NCBI GenBank assembly: GCA_030016635.1
Contig: JASEJQ010000010.1
Span: forward strand, 1-50,946
Direction: 5' to 3'
Origin: Thermoanaerobacteraceae bacterium
GTDB taxonomy: Bacteria > Bacillota > Thermoanaerobacteria > Thermoanaerobacterales > UBA4877
DNA: 50,946 nt
The position numbers were made by a program, and so were the translations under genes. The notes beneath the pieces were generated by a model, which was given only the letters and a program-made list of their open reading frames with translations, did no database searches and was not told where the DNA came from. Below are positions 34,633-43,619 of this stretch, piece after piece. The stretch's first letter is position 1. Each line of letters begins with the position of its first letter.

Positions 34633-35949
34633 ATGCAACCCACAAGGGTTGTTGTTTTCAGTTTCGGGGTATTGATAATAATAGGTACCATATTGCTTAT
34701 GCTTCCAATTTCCTCAAAAACAGGAGAAACTACACCGTTTATCAATGCGCTTTTTACTTCGACCTCAGCGGTATGTGTTACCGGTCTTGTTGTTGTGGAT
34801 ACCGGTACCTATTGGTCTACCTTTGGACAGCTTGTTATATTGGGCCTTATACAGGCAGGCGGACTTGGCACGATGACGATTGTTACACTATTTGCTCTCC
34901 TGATGGGGCGAAAGATAAGCTTGAGAGAACGGCTTACAATACAGGAGGCATATAACCAGTACAGCATGGAGGGCATAGTACGGTTAGTCAGAGAGATCAT
35001 GGGTATAACAGCTATCATAGAGGGTACAGGTGCTATAGTACTTATTTTGAGATTTATGCGCGATATGCCACCATTGAAGGCTGCATATTATGGTATATTT
35101 CATGCAGTATCTGCATTTAATAATGCAGGTTTTGATTTGATGGGCGATTTTAAAAGTTTAACCGGTTATGTGGATGATTTTACAGTAAATCTTACTGTAA
35201 TGCTGCTGATAATTATAGGTGGCATCGGCTTTACGGTTATTGTTGATGTGCTGCGACAGAAAAAGTTTAAAAAACTCACCCTTCACTCCAAGCTGGTAAT
35301 AACCATGACGGTTTTCCTGATTTTAGCAGGTGCTGGGTCATTCTTTTTGCTGGAGTATAACAATCCTGGAACAATGAAGCCGTTGGATATGAGTGGCAAG
35401 GTTCTGGCTTCATTATTTCAGTCAGTTACACCGAGGACAGCTGGATTTAACACCATATCTGAGGCAGATATGACCATAGCCAGTAAGTTTATAACTATTA
35501 TCCTTATGTTTATAGGTGCATCCCCGGGTGGCACCGGAGGCGGTATAAAGACATCAACTTTCGGCGTGATATTATTTACAGTGCTATCCATAATAGATGG
35601 AAGAGACGATACGGAGTTATATCAGAAGCGCATTCCACAGTTTGTGGTTTACAGGTCATTAGGTATTATATTTATATCTATGTGTGTGATTATTGGTACG
35701 ACTCTGGTTCTATCTATTGTGCAGCAGTCAGATTTTATCACTGAACTATTTGAGTCTACTTCTGCGTTTGGTACCGTCGGTTTAAGCCTTGGACTCACTA
35801 CTGAACTTACTACTGTAGGTAAGGCTTTTATTATATTTAATATGTATGCGGGCAGGGTAGGACCTTTAAGCTTAGCACTGGCTATAGGTCAGAGGAGAAA
35901 GAACATCAGAGGGTATAAATATCCTGAAGAAAAAATAATCGTTGGATAA
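34633..35949 (+). CDS. ktrB: Potassium channel subunit KtrB/TrkH family
   Basis: The membrane protein (438 residues from ATG 34633) has the fourfold M1-P-M2 repeats of Ktr/Trk channels, with filter-like loops TSTSAVCVTGL, SAFNNAGFDL, VTPRTAGFNTI and SAFGTVGLSLG. It forms the pore gated by the KtrA ring encoded next. No good SD precedes ATG 34633. The frame stays open upstream with RKLIRPW-like codons and an ATT (34597) five bases after GAAGGTG, so translation may begin at ATT about 12 codons earlier. Confidence 0.92.
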   Translation: MQPTRVVVFSFGVLIIIGTILLMLPISSKTGETTPFINALFTSTSAVCVTGLVVVDTGTYWSTFGQLVILGLIQAGGLGTMTIVTLFALLMGRKISLRERLTIQEAYNQYSMEGIVRLVREIMGITAIIEGTGAIVLILRFMRDMPPLKAAYYGIFHAVSAFNNAGFDLMGDFKSLTGYVDDFTVNLTVMLLIIIGGIGFTVIVDVLRQKKFKKLTLHSKLVITMTVFLILAGAGSFFLLEYNNPGTMKPLDMSGKVLASLFQSVTPRTAGFNTISEADMTIASKFITIILMFIGASPGGTGGGIKTSTFGVILFTVLSIIDGRDDTELYQKRIPQFVVYRSLGIIFISMCVIIGTTLVLSIVQQSDFITELFESTSAFGTVGLSLGLTTELTTVGKAFIIFNMYAGRVGPLSLALAIGQRRKNIRGYKYPEEKIIVG

Positions 35950-35962
35950 AGAAGGTGAAGAT

Positions 35963-36622
35963 ATGAAACAGTTTGGAGTCATTGGTCTTGGCAGATTTGG
36001 CTACAGTGTGGCTACTTCACTGTATGACATGGGCTATGATGTTCTTGCTGTAGATGTGGACGAACAGATTGTCCAGGCTATATCAGATCAGGTTACCCAT
36101 GCAGTCCAGGCTGATGCCACAGATGAGAATATAATCAAGTCCCTTGGCATAAGAAATCTGGATGTGGTAATAGTAACTATAGGATCTAATATTCAGGCAA
36201 GCATAATGGTTACAATGCTGGTAAAAGAAATGGGAGTAAAATTTGTTGTTGCAAAAGCACAGAGTGATCTCCATGCCAAGGTATTATACAAGGTGGGTGC
36301 AGACAGGGTGGTATTCCCGGAGAGAGATATGGGCATCAGGGTTGCAAGAAACCTCACTTCATCCAAGGTCTTAGATTACATTGAATTATCAAAGGATTAC
36401 AGTATTGTGGAGATAGAGCCAATGATTGAGTGGATAGGTCTTTCGTTAAGGGAGATAGGCATGCGACAGAACTATGGGCTAAATGTGGTGGCTGTAAGGA
36501 AGAACAAAGAGGACATAAAGGTATCTCCAGGGCCTGATTATGTTATAAGTGAGGATGACATACTGGTAGTAATAGGAGAAAACCATAACCTGCGTAAATT
36601 TGAGAAGAAGGACGAAAGGTAA
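35963..36622 (+). CDS. ktrA: Ktr potassium uptake regulatory subunit KtrA (RCK protein)
   Basis: The 219-residue cytosolic protein contains an RCK_N Rossmann domain (KQFGVIGLGRFGYSVATSL at the N terminus, then VDVDEQIVQ and TDE) and an RCK_C domain from about residue 135 to 219 (VVEIEP, VAVRKN, EDDILVVIG). It binds nucleotides and gates KtrB. The SD GAAGGTGA selects ATG 35963 over the earlier TTG 35942. It follows ktrB by 13 bp. Confidence 0.94.
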   Translation: MKQFGVIGLGRFGYSVATSLYDMGYDVLAVDVDEQIVQAISDQVTHAVQADATDENIIKSLGIRNLDVVIVTIGSNIQASIMVTMLVKEMGVKFVVAKAQSDLHAKVLYKVGADRVVFPERDMGIRVARNLTSSKVLDYIELSKDYSIVEIEPMIEWIGLSLREIGMRQNYGLNVVAVRKNKEDIKVSPGPDYVISEDDILVVIGENHNLRKFEKKDER

Positions 36623-37398
36623 TGATTACCATTTCGAGCAGGCAGAACCCTATTATAAAGAATGCCATTACTCTTAAACAGAAGAAATGGCGGGATGAAT
36701 ACCAAAAATATATAATAGAAGGACTGAAAAGCGTACGAGAGGCTTTAAACCATGGGGTGGATGTTGACCATATATTTATAAGTATGGGACAGCGGACCAT
36801 CATAGAAGAATTTGAGTATCTATCTGACAAAATAATACTTGTTCCTGAAAATGTTTTTCAGGAACTAAGTGATGCAAAAACACCTCAAGGGATAATTGCT
36901 GTTGCCTCTTTTTATTCCTATTCCCTGCATGATATCCTTAGGGATGGGAATATTTTTTTAGTCCTGGATATGATTCAAGACCCGGGCAATATGGGTACCC
37001 TCATAAGATCAGCAGATGCATTTGGCATAGATGGTATTTTAATCTCTATGGGGAGCTGCGATATATATAACCCTAAAGTGGTGAGGGCAACCATGGGGTC
37101 TATCTTTCATGTACCTTTTGCGTATGCTGACATAATGAAAATAGTGGAAGCCCTTAAGGAAAATAGAGTATTCACAATAGCGACAAGCCCTTATGCTGAA
37201 GATAGTATAAGGGATGTAGAGATAAAGCCTCCTGCTGCAATATTTCTTGGAAATGAGGCCAATGGGCTTAACGAGGATATTATTGAAAGATGTGATAAAA
37301 AAGTAAGAATAGAAATGAGAGGCAAAGCAGAGTCGTTAAATGTGGCCGTGGCCGGATCAATAATTATGCATGAAATTTTATTAAAAATAAATAAGTGA
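36622..37398 (+). CDS. SpoU/TrmH-family RNA 2'-O-methyltransferase
   Basis: The 258-residue protein has an N-terminal RNA-binding part (ISSRQNPIIKNAITLKQKK, KYIIEGLKSVREAL) and the knotted SPOUT domain. The SPOUT motifs are DPGNMGTLIRSADAFG (motif 1), IFLGNEANGL (motif 2) and ESLNVAVAGSIIMHE (motif 3). It methylates a ribose in rRNA or tRNA using S-adenosylmethionine; the exact site is unknown. The start overlaps the ktrA stop by one base, so it is coupled to the Ktr genes. In many Firmicutes a similar gene follows infC-rpmI-rplT, with pheS next; pheST is absent here. Confidence 0.9.
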   Translation: MITISSRQNPIIKNAITLKQKKWRDEYQKYIIEGLKSVREALNHGVDVDHIFISMGQRTIIEEFEYLSDKIILVPENVFQELSDAKTPQGIIAVASFYSYSLHDILRDGNIFLVLDMIQDPGNMGTLIRSADAFGIDGILISMGSCDIYNPKVVRATMGSIFHVPFAYADIMKIVEALKENRVFTIATSPYAEDSIRDVEIKPPAAIFLGNEANGLNEDIIERCDKKVRIEMRGKAESLNVAVAGSIIMHEILLKINK

Positions 37399-37402
37399 AA
37401 AA

Positions 37403-37446
37403 GAGGAAATTTCCTCCCTATGTCGAATATAAATAATATCTATAAT
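37403..37446 (+). promoter_or_regulatory. Palindrome, 0A-box-like site and -10 before the TAXI TRAP genes
   Basis: A perfect 14-bp palindrome GAGGAAATTTCCTC (37403-37416) is followed by TGTCGAA (37421-37427), which fits the Spo0A box core TGNCGAA, and by TATAAT (37441-37446). No -35 consensus is present, which suits an activated promoter. Confidence 0.45.
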
Positions 37447-37471
37447 ATTAGGTAAAAGGGAGGGGATTTTT

Positions 37472-38476
37472 TTGTTTAAAAGGTTTTTTGCAGTTTTGAT
37501 GGTTCTAATAATGGCAATGGCTTTGATTGCTGGATGTGGTACGCAGCAGCCAGCTCAGGAGCAAACCCAGGAGCAGGCTCAGGATCAAAAGCCTGCTGAG
37601 CAAAAGTTCTTAAACATTGCCACGGGTGGTACAGCAGGTACCTATTATCCTCTGGGTGGTGCCATGGCTGATGTCTGGAAAAACAGTATACCAGGACTGA
37701 ATCCATCAGTTCAGAGTACCGGTGCTGCTGTAGCCAACGTGAACATGCTGAGGGATGGCAGCGTGGATGTAATATTTGTACAGAATGACATAGCCTACTA
37801 TGCATTCAGTGGTGAGGAGATGTTCAAAGACAAGAAGTATGAGGACATAAGGGGACTCGCTGCTCTTTATCCGGAGACCATCCAGATTGTAGCCTTAAAG
37901 AATAAAAATGTAAAGACTGTCGCTGACCTTAAGGGCAAGAAGGTGGCCGTGGGTGCGGCGGGCAGCGGCACTGAAGCCAATGCCAGACAGATACTGGAGG
38001 CTGCAGGACTGACATACAATGACATTAATGTACAATACCTGTCCTTTGGTGACGCAGCCAATAACATGAAGGATGGAAATATTGATGCTGCTTTTATTAC
38101 TGCTGGTATGCCAACAGCTGCTGTTACGGATATCTCAGCTTCAACCGATATAAACATTGTGGACGTGAGTGATGAGGTTGCTGATAAACTGATTCAAAAA
38201 TATCCCTTCTATGTAAAGACTACTGTTCCTGCTGGTACCTATAAGGGACAGGACTCTGACATAAAGACTGTTTCTGTTATGTCTATGTTAGCGGTATCAA
38301 AGAACATGGATGAAGACCTCGCATATAACCTTACAAAGGCACTATATGAAAATACCGATAGGTTAAAGGCTGCACATAAGATGGGTGAAAAGATAACCCT
38401 CGACACAGCAAAAGAGGGTATGTCCATAGACCTGCATCCCGGTGCAGCAAAGTATTATACTGAACAGGGCAAATAG
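37472..38476 (+). CDS. TAXI-family TRAP substrate-binding lipoprotein
   Basis: The 334-residue lipoprotein has a signal with lipobox LIAGC (Cys22) and a Q/E-rich linker. The TAXI domain includes NIATGGTAGTYYPLGGAMADVW, STGAAVANVNMLRDGSVDVIFVQNDIAYYA and LKGKKVAVGAAGSGTEANARQIL. TAXI proteins deliver ligands, in some cases glutamate or dicarboxylates, to fused TRAP permeases. TTG start with AAAGGGAGGGG SD. Different in type from the DctP system at 15-18 kb. Confidence 0.93.
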   Translation: MFKRFFAVLMVLIMAMALIAGCGTQQPAQEQTQEQAQDQKPAEQKFLNIATGGTAGTYYPLGGAMADVWKNSIPGLNPSVQSTGAAVANVNMLRDGSVDVIFVQNDIAYYAFSGEEMFKDKKYEDIRGLAALYPETIQIVALKNKNVKTVADLKGKKVAVGAAGSGTEANARQILEAAGLTYNDINVQYLSFGDAANNMKDGNIDAAFITAGMPTAAVTDISASTDINIVDVSDEVADKLIQKYPFYVKTTVPAGTYKGQDSDIKTVSVMSMLAVSKNMDEDLAYNLTKALYENTDRLKAAHKMGEKITLDTAKEGMSIDLHPGAAKYYTEQGK

Positions 38477-38486
38477 TTGAGGAGGA

Positions 38487-38510
38487 CGGGCATTGATTGC
38501 TCAATGCCCG
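38487..38510 (+). promoter_or_regulatory. Hairpin set between SD and start codon of the DUF1850 gene
   Basis: A perfect 10-bp stem CGGGCATTGA/TCAATGCCCG with loop TTGC. GAGGAGGA (38479-38486) ends directly before it and ATG 38518 starts seven bases after it. Folding would bring SD and ATG to normal spacing. No T-run follows, so it is not a standard terminator. Confidence 0.7.
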
Positions 38511-38517
38511 CATATAA

Positions 38518-39003
38518 ATGAGTAAGAGAAAAATGATATATACGATTGTCTTGTCTATTTTTTTATTAGCAGGATTTTTTTTAGCCGGGACGGATGTATT
38601 AAGTGTTTATGATGTAACATCAAACAGGCTTCTTCTTGATATTCCATTGTTAGATGATAGGTTCTCATTGTGGTATATTCATTCAATACAGCTTACCCCA
38701 TCCTTTGAAAACTTTATTGTTAAAGGCAAGAAGATGATATTATATGAGACTGTATATGAAACGGTGGGTGTGGGATTGCCTTCAGTTGATGAGGGCAGTT
38801 TCTACATGAGGGATGGTAAAATGGTGATGACACTGCATAGAGAATTTGAAGAGATTCTGCTAAGAATTTATCCAAAGCCGGATAATTCTATAATAGTAAG
38901 GGGTAAAAAATACAGGCTGATGGATTATGCAGAATCTGAAGACCTTATAAGATTGAGCATCCATCGTGGTTATAATCCTCTATACTTTATTGGCAGAAAG
39001 TGA
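38518..39003 (+). CDS. DUF1850 protein of the TAXI-TRAP operon
   Basis: The 161-residue protein has one N-terminal membrane span or signal (IVLSIFLLAGFFLAG) and a DUF1850-type domain with WYIHSIQLTPSFENFIV, ETVYETVGVGLPS and the terminal LIRLSIH. DUF1850 genes recur between the TAXI binding protein and fused TRAP permease genes, so a role in this transporter is likely, but the mechanism is unknown. The start is ATG 38518; an in-frame stop just upstream excludes an earlier start. SD is separated from it by a hairpin. Confidence 0.8.
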   Translation: MSKRKMIYTIVLSIFLLAGFFLAGTDVLSVYDVTSNRLLLDIPLLDDRFSLWYIHSIQLTPSFENFIVKGKKMILYETVYETVGVGLPSVDEGSFYMRDGKMVMTLHREFEEILLRIYPKPDNSIIVRGKKYRLMDYAESEDLIRLSIHRGYNPLYFIGRK

Positions 39004-39013
39004 GGTTTATTGC

Positions 39014-40948
39014 ATGGATCACAAAGAAAATGAGGTAGTAGATATACAGGAATTCATGTCTAAGGTTGATAAGGAATCGGATTTTAGAAAATTGAAGGGT
39101 TTTGCAGGGCGTTTTGTATGGGCATTGGCAATCGCCTTTTCTGTGTTTCAAGTATATACAGCAGCCTTTGGAGTCCTGGATGCCATGATTCAAAGGTCCA
39201 TACACCTGGGCTTTGGTTTGGCCTTGATATTTTTGCTTTACCCAACAAGAAAATCGTGGTCCAGGGATAGGTTGCATTGGTTTGATGTTTTTCTGGCAAT
39301 TCTTGGAGCAGCAGCGCCGGCGTATATAATAATATTTTATAAAGACCTTGTATTAAGGGCAGGTACCGTCACAACTCTGGATATGATCGTCGGTGCAATT
39401 GGAATATTGCTGGTATTGGAAGCGGCCAGGCGTATAGTAGGCTGGCCAATGGTTATAGTTGCGCTGGTTTTTTTGGCATATGCATTTTTGGGACCGTATG
39501 TACCGGGTGACCTTGCCCATAGAGGTGTGACTGTCTCAAAACTGGTAGGTCATATGTTTTATACCACCGAAGGTATATTTGGCATTCCACTGATGGTATC
39601 ATCTACTTTTATATTCCTGTTCATTCTGTTCGGGGCATTTCTGGAAAAGACAGGGATGGGCCAGCTATTTATAGACCTGGCCAATGCCGTTGCAGGCTGG
39701 GCAGTGGGTGGTCCTGCCAAGGTTGCGGTTTTATCCAGCGCCTTAATGGGGACTATCTCAGGCAGTTCTGTGGCCAATGTGGTTGGTACCGGCAGCTTTA
39801 CCATACCTATGATGAAAAAGCTTGGCTATAAACCTGAGTTTGCCGGTGCTGTGGAGGCTGCAGCTTCTACAGGAGGACAGCTTATGCCGCCTATTATGGG
39901 TGCGGCAGCTTTCCTCATGGCAGAATTCATCGGTGTTCCCTATCTCAGGGTTGTTACAGCAGCAATAATACCTGCTGTTCTCTATTACATGGGAGTATGG
40001 ATTAGTGTTGACCTGGAGGCCAGGAAGCTCGGACTCAAAGGGATGAAAAGGGAAGACATACCGAAATTTAAGGATGTCATAATCGAAAGGGGACATTTGC
40101 TCATACCTTTGATAGCTATAATATGGCTATTAGTCAGCGGCTATACACCGATGAGAGTTGCTTTGATAGCTATTATTTTATCAGTGGTATGCAGTTTCCT
40201 AAGAAAGAATACACGCATCAGCTTTAAAGATATTGTAAATGCTTTAGAGCAGGGTGCCAGGTCTGCCCTCAGTATTGTGGCTGCTACAGCCTGTGCAGGT
40301 ATAATAGTTGGTGTTGTCACTCTTACCGGTTTGGGTCTGAAATTTGCTACGACAATGGTTGAGTTTGCCAATGGAAATCTATTGCTGACATTGATATTTG
40401 TCATGTTTGCCTCTCTTATTTTGGGCATGGGTGTGCCTACAACGGCTAACTATGTCATTACGTCTACCATAGCTGCCCCGGCGCTGATACTCATGAAAAT
40501 ACCAACTCTGGCAGCGCACATGTTTGCATTCTACTTTGGGATAGTTGCCGATATCACACCTCCTGTGGCGTTAGCAGCTTATGCGGGATCAGGTATCGCT
40601 AAGGGTAATCCAATGCAGACCGGTATAAATGCTACCAAGATTGCCATAGCTGCTTTTTTAGTGCCATATATATTTGTGTATAACCCGCAGATGCTTTTAA
40701 TTGACGCGAAACCTTTTGAAATAATATGGATGATAATCACTGCCTCAATAGGTATGTACGGCGTAGGGGCTTCTATGATAGGCTATATGGTTACCGATGC
40801 CTCTATGATAGAGAGAGTCTTAATGTTTGTAGGCGGTGTACTCCTTGTAACCCCAGGCATTGAAACGGATTTGATTGGGTTTATAATTCTTGCTGTTATA
40901 TTTATTTATCAGAGGAGAAAGAAATCTCTTAAAGTAAAGATGGCTTAA
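39014..40948 (+). CDS. TRAP transporter fused 4TM/12TM permease
   Basis: The membrane protein (644 residues from ATG 39014) joins a DctQ-like N-terminal part and a DctM-like C-terminal part in one chain. It shows FGAFLEKTGMGQLFIDLANAVAGW, SSALMGTISGSSVANVVGTGSFTIPMM, STGGQLMPPIMGAAAFLMAE and the later GMGVPTTANYVITSTIAAPAL and DITPPVALAAYAGSGIAKGNPM motifs. The ATG at 38966 lies inside the DUF1850 gene; ATG 39014 with GAGG is preferred. Last gene of the TAXI operon. Confidence 0.93.
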   Translation: MDHKENEVVDIQEFMSKVDKESDFRKLKGFAGRFVWALAIAFSVFQVYTAAFGVLDAMIQRSIHLGFGLALIFLLYPTRKSWSRDRLHWFDVFLAILGAAAPAYIIIFYKDLVLRAGTVTTLDMIVGAIGILLVLEAARRIVGWPMVIVALVFLAYAFLGPYVPGDLAHRGVTVSKLVGHMFYTTEGIFGIPLMVSSTFIFLFILFGAFLEKTGMGQLFIDLANAVAGWAVGGPAKVAVLSSALMGTISGSSVANVVGTGSFTIPMMKKLGYKPEFAGAVEAAASTGGQLMPPIMGAAAFLMAEFIGVPYLRVVTAAIIPAVLYYMGVWISVDLEARKLGLKGMKREDIPKFKDVIIERGHLLIPLIAIIWLLVSGYTPMRVALIAIILSVVCSFLRKNTRISFKDIVNALEQGARSALSIVAATACAGIIVGVVTLTGLGLKFATTMVEFANGNLLLTLIFVMFASLILGMGVPTTANYVITSTIAAPALILMKIPTLAAHMFAFYFGIVADITPPVALAAYAGSGIAKGNPMQTGINATKIAIAAFLVPYIFVYNPQMLLIDAKPFEIIWMIITASIGMYGVGASMIGYMVTDASMIERVLMFVGGVLLVTPGIETDLIGFIILAVIFIYQRRKKSLKVKMA

Positions 40949-40950
40949 GG

Positions 40951-40975
40951 AAAGGGGCTTAAAAAGCCCCTTTTA
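40951..40975. terminator. Bidirectional terminator between the TAXI operon and the NRAMP-type gene
   Basis: AAAGGGGCT/AGCCCCTTT stem (40951-40959, 40965-40973) with A/T flanks serving both converging transcripts. Confidence 0.85.
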
Positions 40976-42207
40976 AAATATGGAGAAAAACAGCAGCAGA
41001 ATGGTTAGAACTATGATAAATCCTGTGGTCAGCCATGCTATTATATTAAATATCCTGGAGTTTACATACTCTCCCATCAGTTCTTTATCATTTACCAGTT
41101 TTATTATAAAAATCAATATTACGGGGACGAGTATGCCATTTACTACCTGCGATATCAGCATCACCCTTATGAGATTTACCTTGAAGAATGTTATTATACC
41201 AGCTCCAATTATAATGAGGGTGGTATAGAGCGAATAGAAAATCGGGGCTTCAGAAAATTCGTTGTCAAGGCCGCTTTCCCAGCCAAAAGCCTCACATATA
41301 ACATAAGACGTGGATAAAGGTAATACACTGGCGGCCATCACAGAAGCACCAAAAAGTCCTGCACCAAAAAGCAGGTAAGCATACTCTCCTGCCAGCGGTT
41401 TTAAGGAGATTGCTGCATCTGCGGCTGTATTTATAGTTATTCCGTTAGAGTGCAGCGTGGCGGCAGTGGTGACAATAATGAAAAAGGCGATAATGTTGGC
41501 CATAACAGCACCTACAAAAACATCCAGTCTTTCGTACTTGTAATGCTTTATAGTTATGCCTTTATCTACAATGCTTGACTGTAGAAAGAACTGCATCCAT
41601 GGGGCTATTGTTGTACCTACCATGCCGATAAATAACTGCATAAAATTACCATCCATCTCAATGGTTGGTACCATTGTGCTTTTTAGCACAGTACCCCAAT
41701 CTGGTCTTACAATAAAGGCTGCAGCGATATATGACAAGAGTGTAATGGCGAGGGCTAAGAAAAATTTTTCTGCTGAGGAGTAGCTCCCTTTTATTATAAT
41801 AATCCATATTACTACAGCCATGATAGGGACCGATATATGTCTGCTTATCCCAAATAGTTCCATACTGGCTGCAATACCGGCGAATTCAGATATAATAATG
41901 GTTACATTGGCAATCATGAGTGTCAGCATGGCAAAAAGGTCCATTTTACACCAAACTGTTCCCTTATAAGAGCTGCAAGACCTTTACCTGTAACGGCGCC
42001 CATCCTGGAACACATCTCCTGGGCAACACATAGACTGAAGGTCATGAGGAACATTCCCCACAGCATCTTATAGCCGTATGAGGCTCCAACGCTGGCATAT
42101 GTGGCTATGCCGCCGGCATCATCTCCTGCTGCAGCGGCAATGAGGCCAGGCCCTATTATGCTAAAGAGGAAGAATATATTTTTTAACCTGTTATTTCCAG
42201 CCCGCAT
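40973..42207 (-). pseudogene. NRAMP-related (probable magnesium) transporter gene, frameshifted
   Basis: The N-terminal part (ATG 42207, reading MRAGNNRLKNIF and GLIAAAAGDDAGGIATYAS) ends early after FGVKWTFLPC. The remainder continues in the -1 frame from FAMLTLMIANVTIIISEFAGIAAS to the stop at 40973. One extra base in the five-T run (41933-41937 on the plus strand) would restore FGVKWTFFAML, the family sequence. The metal-site motifs of true Mn/Fe NRAMPs (DPGN in helix 1, MPHN in helix 6) are replaced by DDAGG and APWMQ, as in NRAMP-related magnesium transporters. The M-box upstream agrees. It may be a recent null mutation, slippage-rescued, or a sequencing error. Confidence 0.8.
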
Positions 42208-42208
42208 A

Positions 42209-43453
42209 TCAAACACCTGCCATCCTTGTAAACCATCTCCTTCTGATGGTTGAGATCTCATCAATTATATCATTCACCATTAATACACCTGAGAGTACAT
42301 TGTTTTCGTCAACTACAGGGATTGCCAGAAGGCCGTATTTTATAAACAGCTCTGCAGCATCCCTTATAGGATCTGTGTCCTTAAGTGTTATCACGTTTGT
42401 ACTCATTATATCCCTCAACATTGTGTCAGGCGTTGATACTACAAGGTCTCTTAAAGAAACTATACCCACAAGGTGTTCCTCTATGTCCTGGACATAGAGA
42501 TAATATGGTACATCCGATGAGGGTTTTAATTCTCGTAAAGTGCGCAGAGTCTCTTCTACGGTCATATCAGGAGAAAAGGAAATATACTCTGTGGTCATTA
42601 TTGAACCTACCTCGTCCTCTTCGTAATCCATCAATTCCCTTATTTCTTCAGCATTTTCAATTTCCATATGGTTCAGTATAGAATCAGCCTCTTCTTCATC
42701 GAGATTTTCCAGAAGGTCGGCAGCATCATCACTGGACATGTTTTCTATTATCTTTACGGCTTTATCCTCATAAAGGCTTTCAATTATATTTTTTTGAACC
42801 TCTGGTTCAATCTCTTCTAAGATATCTGCAGCCCTCTCTTCGTCAAGACTATTTATAAAGGTGGTTCTGTATTCACTGCTCATATCTTCAAGTATATCTG
42901 CAAGGTCTGCAGGGTGCATATTTAAAAGTTTCTTATATGGTATTACGAGTTTGAGACTGTCTTCCTCTCTCTCCAGAGGTTCCACTCCATGCCACGGTAT
43001 GAGAATATCCATGTTTATCTTTTTGCTCAGGCCAACAAGTCCAAGTCTTCTTAATAGTCCAGAAAAGCCTGTATCGACAGAATTTATATAATAATTTCCT
43101 TCTTTAGCTACAATGAGTATATCATTAACCCTGATTACCTTTTTGCCGTTAACATCTACTATTTGTTTATCCAGCAGGTTTTTTGCCAGAAATATGCCGT
43201 TGCTTTGATGTCTTGCAGATGTGGGTCGGTCAACTATAAAGGAGATATTCTTGTTTTTTGTTATTTCTAATTTTTTCCACATAAGTTCTATCTGACTGTT
43301 TCGCTTATCTCTGATAATAATAGAGACCACCCTGGGAAATTCTTCATCCAGGGTAGCATACATATCCACAAGATGGCCAAGGAGTATGCCATTTGTGTCA
43401 TATACGGGCTTAGACATAAGCCTGCTGAAATATATCTCGTTTATAATGGACAT
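42209..43453 (-). CDS. PRC-barrel / MgtE N-domain / CBS-pair regulatory protein
   Basis: The 414-residue soluble protein has PRC-barrel-like repeats in the first 150 residues (SRLMSKPVYDTNGILLGHLVDM and later KNLLDKQIVDVNGKKV). An MgtE intracellular N domain follows (about 175-285; MHPADLADILEDM, repeated AADILEEIEPE and DDAADLLENLDEEEA). A CBS pair (290-405) ends the chain. It lacks the MgtE membrane domain, so it resembles the gating half of the MgtE channel. It overlaps the operon with the NRAMP-type gene (stop 2 bases before ATG 42207). It probably senses magnesium or nucleotides for that transporter. Confidence 0.88.
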   Translation of the reverse strand: MSIINEIYFSRLMSKPVYDTNGILLGHLVDMYATLDEEFPRVVSIIIRDKRNSQIELMWKKLEITKNKNISFIVDRPTSARHQSNGIFLAKNLLDKQIVDVNGKKVIRVNDILIVAKEGNYYINSVDTGFSGLLRRLGLVGLSKKINMDILIPWHGVEPLEREEDSLKLVIPYKKLLNMHPADLADILEDMSSEYRTTFINSLDEERAADILEEIEPEVQKNIIESLYEDKAVKIIENMSSDDAADLLENLDEEEADSILNHMEIENAEEIRELMDYEEDEVGSIMTTEYISFSPDMTVEETLRTLRELKPSSDVPYYLYVQDIEEHLVGIVSLRDLVVSTPDTMLRDIMSTNVITLKDTDPIRDAAELFIKYGLLAIPVVDENNVLSGVLMVNDIIDEISTIRRRWFTRMAGV

Positions 43454-43469
43454 AAAATTCCCTCCTTAA

Positions 43470-43562
43470 TTAAGAGGGGATCCATTCCATGGGTGGGATA
43501 TGAAAACCCTCTTGATTATTATTTACACTACATCGGTATATATTACTGCCATCCGGGTCCAT
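43470..43562 (-). CDS. Small ORF of 30 codons after the M-box terminator
   Basis: ATG 43562 follows an excellent SD (GGAGGTGAGG, three bases before the ATG) and runs 30 codons to TAA 43470. The peptide starts MDPDGSNIYRC and ends HIPPMEWIPS; it has acidic residues and several prolines, including PP, and no membrane span. It lies between the riboswitch terminator and the MgtE-like gene; its stop is four bases before the SD of the next gene. It could be a leader peptide or a small partner of the transporter. No homologue was recognised. Confidence 0.5.
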   Translation of the reverse strand: MDPDGSNIYRCSVNNNQEGFHIPPMEWIPS

Positions 43563-43578
43563 GATCCTCACCTCCAAA

Positions 43579-43608
43579 TAAAAAAGTCCTTCACCGACAG
43601 TGAAAGAC
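43579..43608 (-). terminator. M-box-controlled terminator
   Basis: On the minus strand GTCTTTCAC/GTGAAGGAC (one G-U pair, loop TGTCG) is followed by TTTTTTA, directly after the M-box aptamer. Confidence 0.88.
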
Positions 43609-43619
43609 AATAAATCTTC

